Shown here: in pieces, positions 25,177-34,345 of the stretch
How positions within the stretch are numbered: the first letter of the stretch is position 1
How the letters are laid out: every line of letters begins with the position of its first letter
Notes under the pieces: model-generated
Databases searched by the model: none
What the model was told of the DNA's origin: nothing
What the model saw: only the letters and a program-made list of their open reading frames with translations
Program-made: the position numbers and the translations under genes
NCBI GenBank assembly: GCA_038210275.1
Contig: JBBQWV010000003.1
Coordinates: forward strand, 1 to 64,000
From: PALSA-1296 sp038210275
GTDB lineage: Bacteria; Bacteroidota; Ignavibacteria; Palsa-1295
DNA: 64,000 nt
Direction: 5' to 3'

Positions 25177-26935
25177 GTGTTAAATTCTCTATTTTTATAA
25201 GTCCCTCTAACTCGGCGATCAACCCTTCGAGCGCTTTGATATATATATCGTTTACCGACAAAAAAGAATAATTTTTGAACGCGTCAATATCTCTATAACC
25301 CATTTTAATTGAATCACGAAATAGTTGGACATTGCGATCTGGTTGTCCCAATTCGTCAAATAAAGCACCAAGATTGTAAAGTGTAACTCCATCCAAATCT
25401 TTCTGACTAAGAAGAGCCTCCGCTTCTTGTAAAGCTTCGATTGGATGATTTGACCATAAAAGAGTGAAAGCATAGGTTACTTTCCAAAAAGCTTCATCAG
25501 GGTTTCTATCCACATATTTCTGCAAGAATGGTATTGCGTTATTTGCTACTTCTGATAAACGATTTTTATTTCCTGAAGAAGATAATGCAATCATTAAATT
25601 ATAAAAATTGGCTTTATCGTTCTCAAAATCTAAAGCAGTTGAAAATGCTTCAACCGCATCAATATATCTTCCAGATTTCAAATATACATTCCCTAATGCA
25701 TTATATAAAACGCTGTAACTTGGCTCAAGTAGAATCGCTTCTTTTAATAGGATTTCGGCAGAGACGAAATCTCCTTTTTGCCATGCAATCTCACCACGAA
25801 TCCAAAGTGTTCGCGCTGTTGTCATTATTTTTTGTTCGGCTTTATTAAGAGATTCTTCTGCCTTTATCAGCCATTTAGGAGCACGAGACCATTCACGGTA
25901 ATAGGCGATACAAGTATTTGCAATTGCAAGATAAACTTCAGAAAAATTAGGATCAAGTTCAATTGCTTTTGCAAATAGTTGTAAAGCGCTCTCGTAACCT
26001 GATCGTGAAATAAGTCTGTTATAATGTATGCCTCTTAGCCACAATTCATACGCCTCTGCATTTTCCGTTGGCTGCTGTGCGATAATTTTCTTTTCTTCTG
26101 GAGAAAGTTTTAGCTTTAGGGCTTCGGTGATCTGCTTTGAGATGCTTTCCTGTAATTCAAAAATATCATCGAAGTTACCGTCGTAGTGATTTGTCCAGAT
26201 CTGCTGGTTGGTGAAGGCATCGGTCATTGAAGCGGTGATACGGATCTTCTCGCCGGATTTTCTGACGCTGCCACCTACGAGATAGCGGACATTCAGATCA
26301 CTTGCGATCTCCTGCGCTTTTGGATGATGCTTTTTGTAATACATTACATCCGTGCGGCTTGGGACTTTCATGTGCTCCAATGCACCAAGCGTGGTGATGA
26401 GTTCATCAAGCATTCCATCGGCAAACCATTCGTTATCATGCTCTTTCGAAAGATCATCGAAAGGGAGGATGGCAAGGCGGATGTCTTTGGAAGTAGTGGA
26501 ACGGACTTCAGTCCGTCCGGACGGACTAAAGTCCGTTCCACTAATGCTTGCGCTTTTGATATTAAGCTGTTCGAGTGCTTTCAATATCAGATCAGTATTC
26601 TCGATCTCTACTCTTTGCAAGCCCGCGAAGTGATACGAGAATTCTTCAGTAAGCTCGGCATTTTCAAGCATTACTGGAAGTAGATGCTTGTGCTTCTCAG
26701 CAGCGAGATTCAATTCCTTTACGACATTTTCACTTGCAAGCGATGAGGAGGAGACAAGGACGGCAACGAGTTTGGACGCATTGATGGCTTGTACGATTTC
26801 TTTTCCCCATCTTGATGCTCCGCGAATATGATGCTCATCGATCCACGTATCATATCCGGACGCACGGAGTTTCTCCGCCAGCGTTAGTGCTTGCAGGCGG
26901 TCATGCGAAGAGTAGGAGATGAAGATGTCAGCCAT
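25172..26935 (-). CDS. TIR domain - TolB/FlgO-like domain - TPR protein
   Basis: A 587-residue protein. Residues 1-127 form a TIR domain: ADIFISYSSHDRLQALTLAE, YDTWIDEHHIRGASRW, and LVSSSSLASENVVKEL. Glu74 in VVKEL aligns by pattern with the catalytic Glu of NAD-cleaving TIR proteins such as SARM1. Residues 152-270 (RLAILPFDDLSKEHDNEWFADGM... and YLVGGSVRKSGEKIRI) are the TolB-N/FlgO-like module often fused to cyclases and kinases. From about 280 to the end are TPR repeats. Residues 132-147 are encoded exactly by a 48-bp palindromic repeat. The protein has no signal peptide or membrane helix. It could be a signalling or defence-related NADase or a scaffold; no defence partner genes adjoin it. 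Confidence 0.85.
   Translation of the reverse strand: MADIFISYSSHDRLQALTLAEKLRASGYDTWIDEHHIRGASRWGKEIVQAINASKLVAVLVSSSSLASENVVKELNLAAEKHKHLLPVMLENAELTEEFSYHFAGLQRVEIENTDLILKALEQLNIKSASISGTDFSPSGRTEVRSTTSKDIRLAILPFDDLSKEHDNEWFADGMLDELITTLGALEHMKVPSRTDVMYYKKHHPKAQEIASDLNVRYLVGGSVRKSGEKIRITASMTDAFTNQQIWTNHYDGNFDDIFELQESISKQITEALKLKLSPEEKKIIAQQPTENAEAYELWLRGIHYNRLISRSGYESALQLFAKAIELDPNFSEVYLAIANTCIAYYREWSRAPKWLIKAEESLNKAEQKIMTTARTLWIRGEIAWQKGDFVSAEILLKEAILLEPSYSVLYNALGNVYLKSGRYIDAVEAFSTALDFENDKANFYNLMIALSSSGNKNRLSEVANNAIPFLQKYVDRNPDEAFWKVTYAFTLLWSNHPIEALQEAEALLSQKDLDGVTLYNLGALFDELGQPDRNVQLFRDSIKMGYRDIDAFKNYSFLSVNDIYIKALEGLIAELEGLIKIENLTP
26495..26542. repeat. 48-bp palindromic repeat, copy 2, inside the TIR-TolB-TPR gene
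   Basis: Arms agtggaacggactt (26495-26508) and aagtccgttccact (26529-26542) are perfect inverses; the inner part cagtccgtccggacggacta is palindromic except for one pair. It is the same length as the copy at 8493-8540. It equals 16 codons and keeps the frame, coding for SGTDFSPSGRTEVRST on the minus strand. Confidence 0.85.
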
Positions 26936-27102
26936 TTTTTTTTAGCTGACAGTTTACACTTGACAGCTAACAGTGATTATAAAAAATCTGAGCGTAGAAT
27001 AACACTCTCAAAAATCTTTTAATCCCATAAATTAAAGATATAAAGCCGCTACCTTCGCCCCAACCCATTCCCTGAGTATATGGAGAGGGAGATAATCCTT
27101 CG

Positions 27103-27110
27103 TATCTTTG
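27103..27110 (+). promoter_or_regulatory. -7 box of a likely comM promoter
   Basis: TATCTTTG matches TAnnTTTG; no good TTTG lies 20 bases upstream. Transcription would start near 27117, downstream of the ATG at 27080. This supports a protein start at 27134/27137 instead. Confidence 0.45.
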
Positions 27111-27136
27111 CTCAAAATTCTTCAGAATATCTTATG

Positions 27137-28717
27137 ATGTTTTCACGCTGTTTTTCCGGGACTACGCAGGGAATCGAAGCTTATACGGTGGAGATCGAAT
27201 CGCATATTGAAAATATGTCGCCGCAATATGTTATGGTCGGCTTGCCGGATTCTGCCGTTCGCGAAAGCAAGGAACGCGTCATGGCAGCGATGAAAAATTC
27301 GGGATTGGAATTCGATTTCTCCAAACGTATTACGATCAATCTTGCTCCGGCGGATATTCGTAAAGAGGGAAGCGCCTTCGATCTTCCGATCGCTCTCGGT
27401 TTACTTGCGGCAACAGGCGGTGTTGATGGCGATGTGTTGAAGCAATTTATCGTGCTCGGAGAATTAGCGCTCGATGGTACAGTCCGCTCGGTACGGGGAG
27501 CTCTCAATATTGCTTTGCATGTCCGTGAGCTAAAAAAAGAAACACCAAGTTTGCGCGGTATGATTCTGCCCGTCGAGAATGCGCGTGAAGCAGCACTTGT
27601 GCAAGAGTTAGAAGTCTTTGGCGTTGCAACGCTCCGAGAAGCAGTCGGGCTAATAAATTCTTCGCAGATCATCGAGCGCACGCAGATAGATATTAAAGAA
27701 CTTTTCAAAGCACAAGAGCATGACGGACTTCTGGACTTCGCCGACGTCAAAGGTCAGGAGGCAGTAAAGCGATCTTTGGAGGTCGCAGCCGCAGGCGGAC
27801 ACAACGTCATTATGATCGGCTCACCGGGAAGCGGAAAGAGTATGCTTGCAAAACGCTTTCCTTCGATCTTGCCACCGCTGACATTTGATGAAGCGCTTGA
27901 GACGACGAAGATACATTCAGTTTCCGGTATTCTTCCGGCAGATACTCCGCTTGTTACCTCGCGTCCTTTCCGCGCGCCACATCATACGATCAGCGACGCA
28001 GCACTTGTCGGCGGCGGGATGAATAATATTCGTCCCGGAGATATTTCGCTCGCGCATCACGGTGTACTTTTCTTAGATGAACTTCCGGAATTTCAACGAA
28101 ATGTACTCGAAGTTCTGCGCCAACCACTTGAGGATGGAAAGGTCACGATTTCACGCGTGAAGATGACAGTGGAATATCCTGCAAATTTTATGCTACTCTG
28201 TGCGATGAATCCGTGCCCATGTGGCAATTTCGGATCGAGTTTGCATCCATGTACATGCTCCGAACAAACACGAACGAGGTACATGAGCAAAATTTCCGGT
28301 CCGTTGCTTGACCGTATTGATATTCACGTCGAAGTGCCAAGCGTGAAGATCGAAGAGCTTTCGAAAAAATCAAGCGGTGAACATTCTAAGCCGATAAGAG
28401 AACGGGTTCTTAAAGCTGGCGAGATTCAGCGCGAACGATATAAATCATATAACGAAAAAAATCCGAAGAACAAGATTTACAAAAATGCTGATTTGACATC
28501 AAAGCTAATTCAGGAATTCTGCGAAATATCTGAAGATGGGAAAAATATCCTAAAGATGGCAATGACAAAAATGGGACATTCAGCAAGAGCGTATGATAGA
28601 ATCCTAAAAGTATCACGGACGATCGCCGATCTCGCCGCTAGTCCGAACATCGAGAATCCGCATCTTGCGGAGGCAATACAGTACAGGAGTTTGGATAGGC
28701 AGTTTTGGAATGCGTAA
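27137..28717 (+). CDS. comM: YifB/ComM family Mg-chelatase-like AAA+ ATPase
   Basis: A 526-residue protein. The N-terminal Lon-protease-like domain begins MFSRCFSGTTQGIEAYTVEI, which fixes the start at ATG 27137 or 27134. The AAA+ module has Walker A GSPGSGKSMLAKRFPSILPP, then RPFRAPHHTISDAALVGGG, Walker B VLFLDELPEF, and CNPCPCG-type residues (MNPCPCGNFG). The C-terminal lid contains SARAYDRILKVSRTIADL. In other bacteria ComM is a hexameric helicase that promotes branch migration during natural transformation, but the gene is widespread in bacteria not known to be competent. No other competence genes lie nearby. Confidence 0.92.
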   Translation: MFSRCFSGTTQGIEAYTVEIESHIENMSPQYVMVGLPDSAVRESKERVMAAMKNSGLEFDFSKRITINLAPADIRKEGSAFDLPIALGLLAATGGVDGDVLKQFIVLGELALDGTVRSVRGALNIALHVRELKKETPSLRGMILPVENAREAALVQELEVFGVATLREAVGLINSSQIIERTQIDIKELFKAQEHDGLLDFADVKGQEAVKRSLEVAAAGGHNVIMIGSPGSGKSMLAKRFPSILPPLTFDEALETTKIHSVSGILPADTPLVTSRPFRAPHHTISDAALVGGGMNNIRPGDISLAHHGVLFLDELPEFQRNVLEVLRQPLEDGKVTISRVKMTVEYPANFMLLCAMNPCPCGNFGSSLHPCTCSEQTRTRYMSKISGPLLDRIDIHVEVPSVKIEELSKKSSGEHSKPIRERVLKAGEIQRERYKSYNEKNPKNKIYKNADLTSKLIQEFCEISEDGKNILKMAMTKMGHSARAYDRILKVSRTIADLAASPNIENPHLAEAIQYRSLDRQFWNA

Positions 28718-28855
28718 TTCCTGAACTGGGATTTATAAGATTTTTGTGATTAGTTTGTTGAAATCTTTGAAGAAACTACCTAATGATAAAAGAGGTTTTA
28801 TGTGCCGCATTGAAATTTAGGCTGTAAGCTTTACGCTTTGTGCTTGAAAACCCCG

Positions 28856-28928
28856 GGGGCTGTAGCTCATCTGGTAGAGCGTTTGAATGGCATTCAAAAG
28901 GTGAGGGGTTCGAGTCCCCTCAGCTCCA
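28856..28928 (+). tRNA. tRNA-Ala(GGC)
   Basis: Full cloverleaf of 73 bases. Acceptor ggggctg pairs with cagctcc; D stem gctc/gagc; anticodon stem tttga/tcaaa with loop atGGCat; T stem agggg/cccct with loop ttcgagt. Discriminator A; CCA is not encoded. It lies between comM and the SusC gene. Confidence 0.95.
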
Positions 28929-29229
28929 CATCCGTTTTCTCCTATCTGAATCAGTTGTTGAATTTAAGCCATATTCGCAACCCTCCAAATCTTTTTTCCT
29001 GATTTTCACACAACCCATTAGAAAATGTTGTATTATTGTAGTGAAAACTTTCTCTTCATTTGAGAAAAATTGACAAGATCGGAGCTTCTTTTGAGTTGTG
29101 TTGAGTGCCGTTGTTTTCTGCCGTTGGTAAAGTAGTTTTGTTTCTGAGTTGTATTCTTACATTTATTGATGTCGTACTTTCTTGCCGCAAGTCGGTAGTT
29201 TTTTTCGTTATGTAAATCTCACTATCCCT

Positions 29230-32187
29230 ATGAAGTCACTACGAAAATTTAGTGTTTTCTCATTACTAACTCTGTTATTGTTGCCCTCATTTGCTTTTGC
29301 GCAAACTACCGGTATTTTACGAGGCAAGGTCATTGACGTCGGAACCGGTGAGGATATGCCATCGGCAACGGTCGTTCTTATTGATGCGAAGTCACCGGTC
29401 TCAGATCCAAAAAAAATCGGACGCATCGCCAAGAAAGACGGCACATTTGAATTCCTTGCTGTCGAAGCAGGGGATTATACAATGCGTGTTACCTATATCG
29501 GCTATAAGATTTTCACAAAAAAGATTTCTATCGAAGCAGGGAAAGAATATTCAGAAACGGTAAAGATGAATACCGATATTCAAGGGCTCGATGAAGTAGT
29601 TGTTGTCGGAGAAGCTGAGACACGGTTCAAAAGCGATGCGGAGGTATCGGTGTCAACCGTGAATGCTGTTAAAGTGCAGGAAAATAGTTCGTATCAGGAT
29701 CTATCACAGCTTCTTGCGGGAAAAGCTGTTGGTGTTCACATTAGTCCTGCATCTGGGACAGTAGGGGGCGGTATAAGGTTCGATGTTCGTTCGGGCGCAG
29801 GATTGTTCGGCTCGGGACAACCGGTTATTTATGTTGATGGAATTCGTATCTCCAATGGTGAAATTGGGAGCGATTTAACCGGGGGGCAGTCATTTTCTTC
29901 GATTGCAGATATAATTCCTGAAGACATAGAATCAGTGAATATCTTAAAAGGTCCAGCCGCGTCAGCGCTTTATGGAACTTCAGGTTCGAATGGTGTGATG
30001 GTTATTAAAACACGTCATTCAATATCTGAAGAAGGTAACGGTGCTAATTTTGTTTATAAAGCCACACAGGGTTGGAATACTCAAGCAGAGAAATATATTG
30101 CTTCTAACGGTTTGAATTTTAGTGAGGCTAATTCAATATTCCGTGTCGGTCCGTTTACAGAGCATTCACTCAGTCTCAATGGTGCGAATGCACTTTTTAG
30201 TTATTATGCATCATTCGATCATCGAAATGAAGATGGCATACTGATGAATAATAGTTTGGATAGAAATTCGTTTCGTGTAAATTTGAGTGCTTCTCCGAAT
30301 GAAGATGTAACCATTAATGCATCAACCAATTTTATTGTAGATAATATTGCGCTTCCTCAAAATGACAATAACATTCTTGGGTTTTTAGGTGAAACGGTTC
30401 TTTTTGGACCGACATCGGCTGGCGGTCCTGGAGCCTATGCTTTAGCTGATAGTACATTGGTGAGGGGAGTCACTACTACGAATGCAACCCAACGCTTTCT
30501 GGGTTCTATTGAGGCTCTATACCACCCTTTGTCAAACCTTTCATTTCGTGCCGCAATTGGCTATGACGGAACTTCGAGTCGTATAGACCAGACATTCCCT
30601 GCAAACCTTGATTACTCAGGCTTCGGCTATGTTAACGGACAACGTTATACAGAAAATCAAACGATAGCAAGAATGAACATTGATCTTTCTGGAACATATA
30701 ATTGGGAAACTTCCAAAGATTTTACAACATCAACAACATTTGGAAGTCAGCTCTTTATTTTCAGTAACCATGATATCTCTATAACAAAACAGGACTTCCC
30801 TACACAGTTCGTCACGAATATTGATGCTGGCGCTAAATTTATTGGGGCAAAGGAAACATTTAGTAATGCTCGCGAAGCTGGGCTTTATCTGATTCAGGAT
30901 TTCTCCTATGAAAGCGCATATTTCCTTTCACTTGGTGTTCGTAATGATTACGCAAGTTCTGTAGGTATAAATACACCCAGCGTATTCTACCCTAAGGCAA
31001 GCGGCGCGATACGTTTAGATAAGCTGGATTTAACGCCTGCAGATTTTAATCTATTCAAATTTCGTGTAGCTTACGGTCAATCGGGAGTTCTTCCGGGATC
31101 ATTGGATGGCTCAGGATTGCTGTGGTCTGCGGTTCCGAGTGGAGCCGGACGTGGGGCTGTAATTAATTTTATAGGGAATCCTGATATCAAACCTGAACAT
31201 ATCTCTGAATTTGAGATTGGTTTGGATTTGGAATATAAAAATGCTTACGGTCTGAATTTTACCTATTTTATGCAGAATGCAAATAATTCGATAGTAAATT
31301 TCGAGAATGCTCCTTCTACAGGATTAACTGCAAGTGCGACTCCGCGGAATGTCGGTTCGATAAAGGGATCAGGATTTGAAGGGGTACTCTATGGAAACAT
31401 TTTCCGGATAAAAGATTATCAATTAGATGCAAACTTAATGATGAGTTATGCTACAAACACCGTTACAAGTTTAGGAGGCGCGGCACCTATCTTTGTAAAT
31501 CAGAACGCAGTTGTTGAAGGACTTCCTCGTGCTGCCTTTTATACTTTTGCAGTACGAAGTGCCTTATTTGATCCAACTACAAAAGTTTATACAGGATCGA
31601 ATATTGATACGAGCCGCTCATTCCTTGGTAATCCCATTGCTCCATGGAACGGGTCATTTTCTCTGACTCTAAAGTTTTTGCAGAATTTTACTCTTACAGT
31701 GCTTACGGATTGGCAATTCGGCGGCACAATTTATAATAATACGAGAGTCTACCAAGCCATCTTCAGCAATGATGCCGAATATAATCTCTTGAATAAGCAA
31801 CTGGGATTTGTTACAGATACTGCCATTACCCCTTTTAAGCCGGGCTCTGCCGAATATATAGCTGCAGGAAATAAATTTGCGACATTAGACCCTAATCAAC
31901 CGGGAGCTACAGGATATTATGAATCATCAGATTTTATTCGGCTTCGTGAGATCGGACTTCGATATGATTTTACTAGTCTTATCAGCGATCTTTTGCCGAA
32001 TAGGCAGATTAAGAGTCTTTCTATCAATGCAGGATGCAGGAATGTTCTTTTCATTATGAAAAAATATTCCGGTCCCGATCCCGAGGTTAATTCCTTCGGA
32101 TCTTCTTCCAGTATCACGCGGGGACAAGATTTTCTTACTCTCCAAAATGCGCGTGTATTTTATGCTTCACTCACACTTGGATTTTAA
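29230..32187 (+). CDS. SusC/RagA-type TonB-linked outer membrane transporter
   Basis: A 985-residue protein. Signal peptide LLTLLLLPSFAFAQ is followed by a carboxypeptidase-regulatory-like domain (ILRGKVIDVGTGEDMPSATV to about residue 120), a TonB box region LDEVVVVGE, a plug with GKAVGVHI and PVIYVDGIRI, VNILKGPAASALYGTSGSNGVMVI, and a 22-strand barrel region ending in an aromatic ARVFYASLTLGF. In SusCD systems it takes up glycans or peptides captured by SusD at the surface, driven by TonB. I start at ATG 29230; a TTG at 29182 would extend before the signal. It is followed by its SusD partner 13 bases later. There are no glycosidases next to it, so the substrate is unknown. Confidence 0.92.
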   Translation: MKSLRKFSVFSLLTLLLLPSFAFAQTTGILRGKVIDVGTGEDMPSATVVLIDAKSPVSDPKKIGRIAKKDGTFEFLAVEAGDYTMRVTYIGYKIFTKKISIEAGKEYSETVKMNTDIQGLDEVVVVGEAETRFKSDAEVSVSTVNAVKVQENSSYQDLSQLLAGKAVGVHISPASGTVGGGIRFDVRSGAGLFGSGQPVIYVDGIRISNGEIGSDLTGGQSFSSIADIIPEDIESVNILKGPAASALYGTSGSNGVMVIKTRHSISEEGNGANFVYKATQGWNTQAEKYIASNGLNFSEANSIFRVGPFTEHSLSLNGANALFSYYASFDHRNEDGILMNNSLDRNSFRVNLSASPNEDVTINASTNFIVDNIALPQNDNNILGFLGETVLFGPTSAGGPGAYALADSTLVRGVTTTNATQRFLGSIEALYHPLSNLSFRAAIGYDGTSSRIDQTFPANLDYSGFGYVNGQRYTENQTIARMNIDLSGTYNWETSKDFTTSTTFGSQLFIFSNHDISITKQDFPTQFVTNIDAGAKFIGAKETFSNAREAGLYLIQDFSYESAYFLSLGVRNDYASSVGINTPSVFYPKASGAIRLDKLDLTPADFNLFKFRVAYGQSGVLPGSLDGSGLLWSAVPSGAGRGAVINFIGNPDIKPEHISEFEIGLDLEYKNAYGLNFTYFMQNANNSIVNFENAPSTGLTASATPRNVGSIKGSGFEGVLYGNIFRIKDYQLDANLMMSYATNTVTSLGGAAPIFVNQNAVVEGLPRAAFYTFAVRSALFDPTTKVYTGSNIDTSRSFLGNPIAPWNGSFSLTLKFLQNFTLTVLTDWQFGGTIYNNTRVYQAIFSNDAEYNLLNKQLGFVTDTAITPFKPGSAEYIAAGNKFATLDPNQPGATGYYESSDFIRLREIGLRYDFTSLISDLLPNRQIKSLSINAGCRNVLFIMKKYSGPDPEVNSFGSSSSITRGQDFLTLQNARVFYASLTLGF

Positions 32188-32200
32188 GAAAGGGAATATT

Positions 32201-33400
32201 ATGAAAAAAAGAAATTTTATTTTGTTTGGTTTTCTTATTGCAATCAGTGTCGTCGGTTGTAAAGATTTTGTACAAGGTATTGATCCCCCGATCAATGTAG
32301 TACAAGATAATTTTCTTAATACCGAGAATCAGACAAAATTCGTCGTCAATGGTGTTCTATCGCAATTTTACGATGCGTATGGACAGTTATCATGTTTAGG
32401 AGATGCGCTTTCAGATGAGCTTGTCTTCGATAAGCGCGCTCCGAACGCGACATACACGAATTACCAGTTGATCGATCAGGGAAATCCTGAGATTATAGAT
32501 GTTTCAATTGAGGACGCTGAGCTTTCTCTTGGCAGATTCCGTCTTTATGCTGATACTCTTGTTTCGCGTGTTGGTAAAATTGTTTACAACGATTCATCAT
32601 TACGAAATCTTGCATTGTTCACCGGATATTTTTATGGAGGAATAGCTCGATACTTATATGCTTCTTACTTTGGTCTTCAAGAAACAAAGGGTGGCGGCTG
32701 TATTGATCTAAGTGCTTTCATTCCCTCCGATGCGATGTATGATCTGGCGATTGGGAAGATAACGGCTTCAATTCCTTATGGAACTCCGGAACAACAACGC
32801 ATTGCACATACGATGCTCGCACGTATTCATCTTATAAAAGGCGAATATTCCTCTGCTCAGTCTGAAGCAGCATTAGGGATGATATCTTCGGATGCTGATC
32901 TTGATGCTCAGTTTAGTTCTGAAGCACAGAATTTTTGGTGGATTACTACCGGAGCAGGACGCGTGCAGTTCGTTCTTGACCAACGTTTCCATAACTATCT
33001 TTTGGAAGATCCCAAAGAATCATCCCGTTTGCCGATCGTTGTGACACCCTCTGACACTTCAGTTGTTTTGTATGTGCAGAATAAGTATCCACAAGATGCA
33101 TCTCCGATTCCTTTCGCAACATGGCAGGAAAACGAACTTATTCAAGCTGAAGCAGCATCTCGAGGCGGGGATAATGCGACAGCTCTTATTATGGTCAATG
33201 ACATCCGTACTTCACACGGACTTGATGTACGCACCGCTACAACGATCGATAGTATATACATAGAGCGTGATAAAGAATTATTTTGTACCGGGGCTCGTAT
33301 TATTGACGAGCGACGCTTCGGAAAGTGGCATTTACCGAGCGGATGGCAGTACCTTCCGATAACGCAACGCGAACGGACAGCAAACTCTCATTTGCATTAG
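32201..33400 (+). CDS. SusD/RagB-type surface lipoprotein
   Basis: A 399-residue lipoprotein with lipobox VVGC at residue 18-21. SusD hallmarks are ENQTKFVVNGVL, YFYGGIARYLYASYFG, the TPR-like helices LARIHLIKGEYSSA, and the C-terminal block ELFCTGARIIDERRFGKWHL with YLPITQRER. It would sit on the SusC barrel as a substrate-binding lid. The chain is shorter than the usual 500-600 residues, mainly in the ligand-binding middle part, suggesting a small substrate. A good ribosome-binding stretch, aagaaaggg, precedes ATG 32201. A terminator follows 18 bases after the stop. Confidence 0.88.
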   Translation: MKKRNFILFGFLIAISVVGCKDFVQGIDPPINVVQDNFLNTENQTKFVVNGVLSQFYDAYGQLSCLGDALSDELVFDKRAPNATYTNYQLIDQGNPEIIDVSIEDAELSLGRFRLYADTLVSRVGKIVYNDSSLRNLALFTGYFYGGIARYLYASYFGLQETKGGGCIDLSAFIPSDAMYDLAIGKITASIPYGTPEQQRIAHTMLARIHLIKGEYSSAQSEAALGMISSDADLDAQFSSEAQNFWWITTGAGRVQFVLDQRFHNYLLEDPKESSRLPIVVTPSDTSVVLYVQNKYPQDASPIPFATWQENELIQAEAASRGGDNATALIMVNDIRTSHGLDVRTATTIDSIYIERDKELFCTGARIIDERRFGKWHLPSGWQYLPITQRERTANSHLH

Positions 33401-33418
33401 AATCATTTTCTATTATTA

Positions 33419-33448
33419 AATACCCGCATTTAGCGGGTATTTTTTTTA
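33419..33448 (+). terminator. Rho-independent terminator of the susCD operon
   Basis: Perfect 9-bp stem aatacccgc (33419-33427) and gcgggtatt (33433-33441), loop attta, followed by seven T bases. Strong intrinsic terminator at the end of the SusC-SusD unit. Confidence 0.9.
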
Positions 33449-33513
33449 TATGAAATCTGAACTTCTAACTTCGATTGAGAGTTATATGCCCGCAACATTT
33501 CATATTTGCACAA

Positions 33514-33587
33514 GGAGCGGTAGTTCAGTTGGTTAGAACGCCTGCCTGTCACGTAGGAGGTCGCGAGTTCGAGTCTCGTCCGTTCCG
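33514..33587 (+). tRNA. tRNA-Asp(GTC)
   Basis: 74-base cloverleaf. Acceptor ggagcgg/ccgttcc; D stem gttc/gaac; anticodon stem cctgc/gtagg with loop ctGTCac; T stem gcgag/ctcgt with loop ttcgagt. Discriminator G; CCA is not encoded. Confidence 0.95.
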
Positions 33588-33649
33588 CAAAGACAAGCTT
33601 AAAGTAGAAAAACTTAAAGCTTAAACAAGATGATGAATATCTTGTAATG

Positions 33650-33678
33650 AACGCCTCGTCTCAACGAGGCGTTTTCAT
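33650..33678 (+). terminator. Terminator after tRNA-Asp
   Basis: Stem aacgcctcgt (33650-33659) and acgaggcgtt (33664-33673), loop ctca, followed by a T-rich run (ttcatttt). It closes the tRNA-Asp unit before the LEA-like gene. The 60 bases between the tRNA and this hairpin are a cttaaag word stutter. Confidence 0.85.
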
Positions 33679-33707
33679 TTTCGTGAAATTACTTTAATTA
33701 CAAGAAT

Positions 33708-34343
33708 ATGAAAAAATCACGACAGTATCTCGCCTTTGGTTTTATCTCCCTCGTTTTTCTCTCCTTTGTTATCGGACTTAGCACCCTTAATTCATGCGCT
33801 ACGCTTAATGCCCTTGCAGGGCTTACGCGAGCACAATTTAAGATACAGGATGCAGTTGGTTATCGGCTTTCAGGAGTTGATATAGCCAACAAGCATTCCA
33901 TTGCGGACTTCAGTATTGGTGATGGACTGAATATGATGAATTCATTTCGTACTGGTAAGTTTCCTCTTACTTTTACGATAAATGTTGCCGTAAAAAATCC
34001 TAATCAACATCAGGCTGGAAGCGGACTTTCATCTCTTTCGTTATCAGAGTTTCCATGGCGCTTAATGCTGGATGGTAAAGAAACCATAACCGGGGGTATC
34101 GGAAGCGCTGTCTATTTGCCCGATGGCGGAGCAACGACGATCATTCCTCTCCAGGTATCGGTTGATCTCAAAGAGTTTTTTGGTGATAAAGGCTACGATG
34201 GAGTTATTGGTTTAGCACTCGCTTTAGCAGGTCAGGGATCGTCACAGATCGCTCTGAAGGCGCAGCCAACGATCTCAACTCCTATCGGAAGTTTGAAGTA
34301 TCCTAACGAACTTACCATTGTGAATACAGAATTCAGAAATTAG
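33708..34343 (+). CDS. LEA14/WHy-like lipoprotein
   Basis: A 211-residue protein with a long hydrophobic signal and lipobox LNSC (Cys30). The mature part, FKIQDAVGYRLSGVDI, FPLTFTINVAVKNPNQHQ, FPWRLMLDGKETITGGIG and TTIIPLQVSVDL, has the strand pattern of the LEA type 2/WHy domain, an Ig-like fold found in envelope lipoproteins and desiccation proteins. It is likely attached to the inner or outer membrane facing the periplasm. Function is unknown. It stands between the tRNA-Asp terminator and cmk; a word-stutter spacer separates it from cmk. Confidence 0.72.
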   Translation: MKKSRQYLAFGFISLVFLSFVIGLSTLNSCATLNALAGLTRAQFKIQDAVGYRLSGVDIANKHSIADFSIGDGLNMMNSFRTGKFPLTFTINVAVKNPNQHQAGSGLSSLSLSEFPWRLMLDGKETITGGIGSAVYLPDGGATTIIPLQVSVDLKEFFGDKGYDGVIGLALALAGQGSSQIALKAQPTISTPIGSLKYPNELTIVNTEFRN

Positions 34344-34345
34344 AG

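Noticed and set aside
27080..27136. Upstream extension of comM
   Set aside because: The start would precede the likely -7 box at 27103, and the family begins at the MFSR-type residue.
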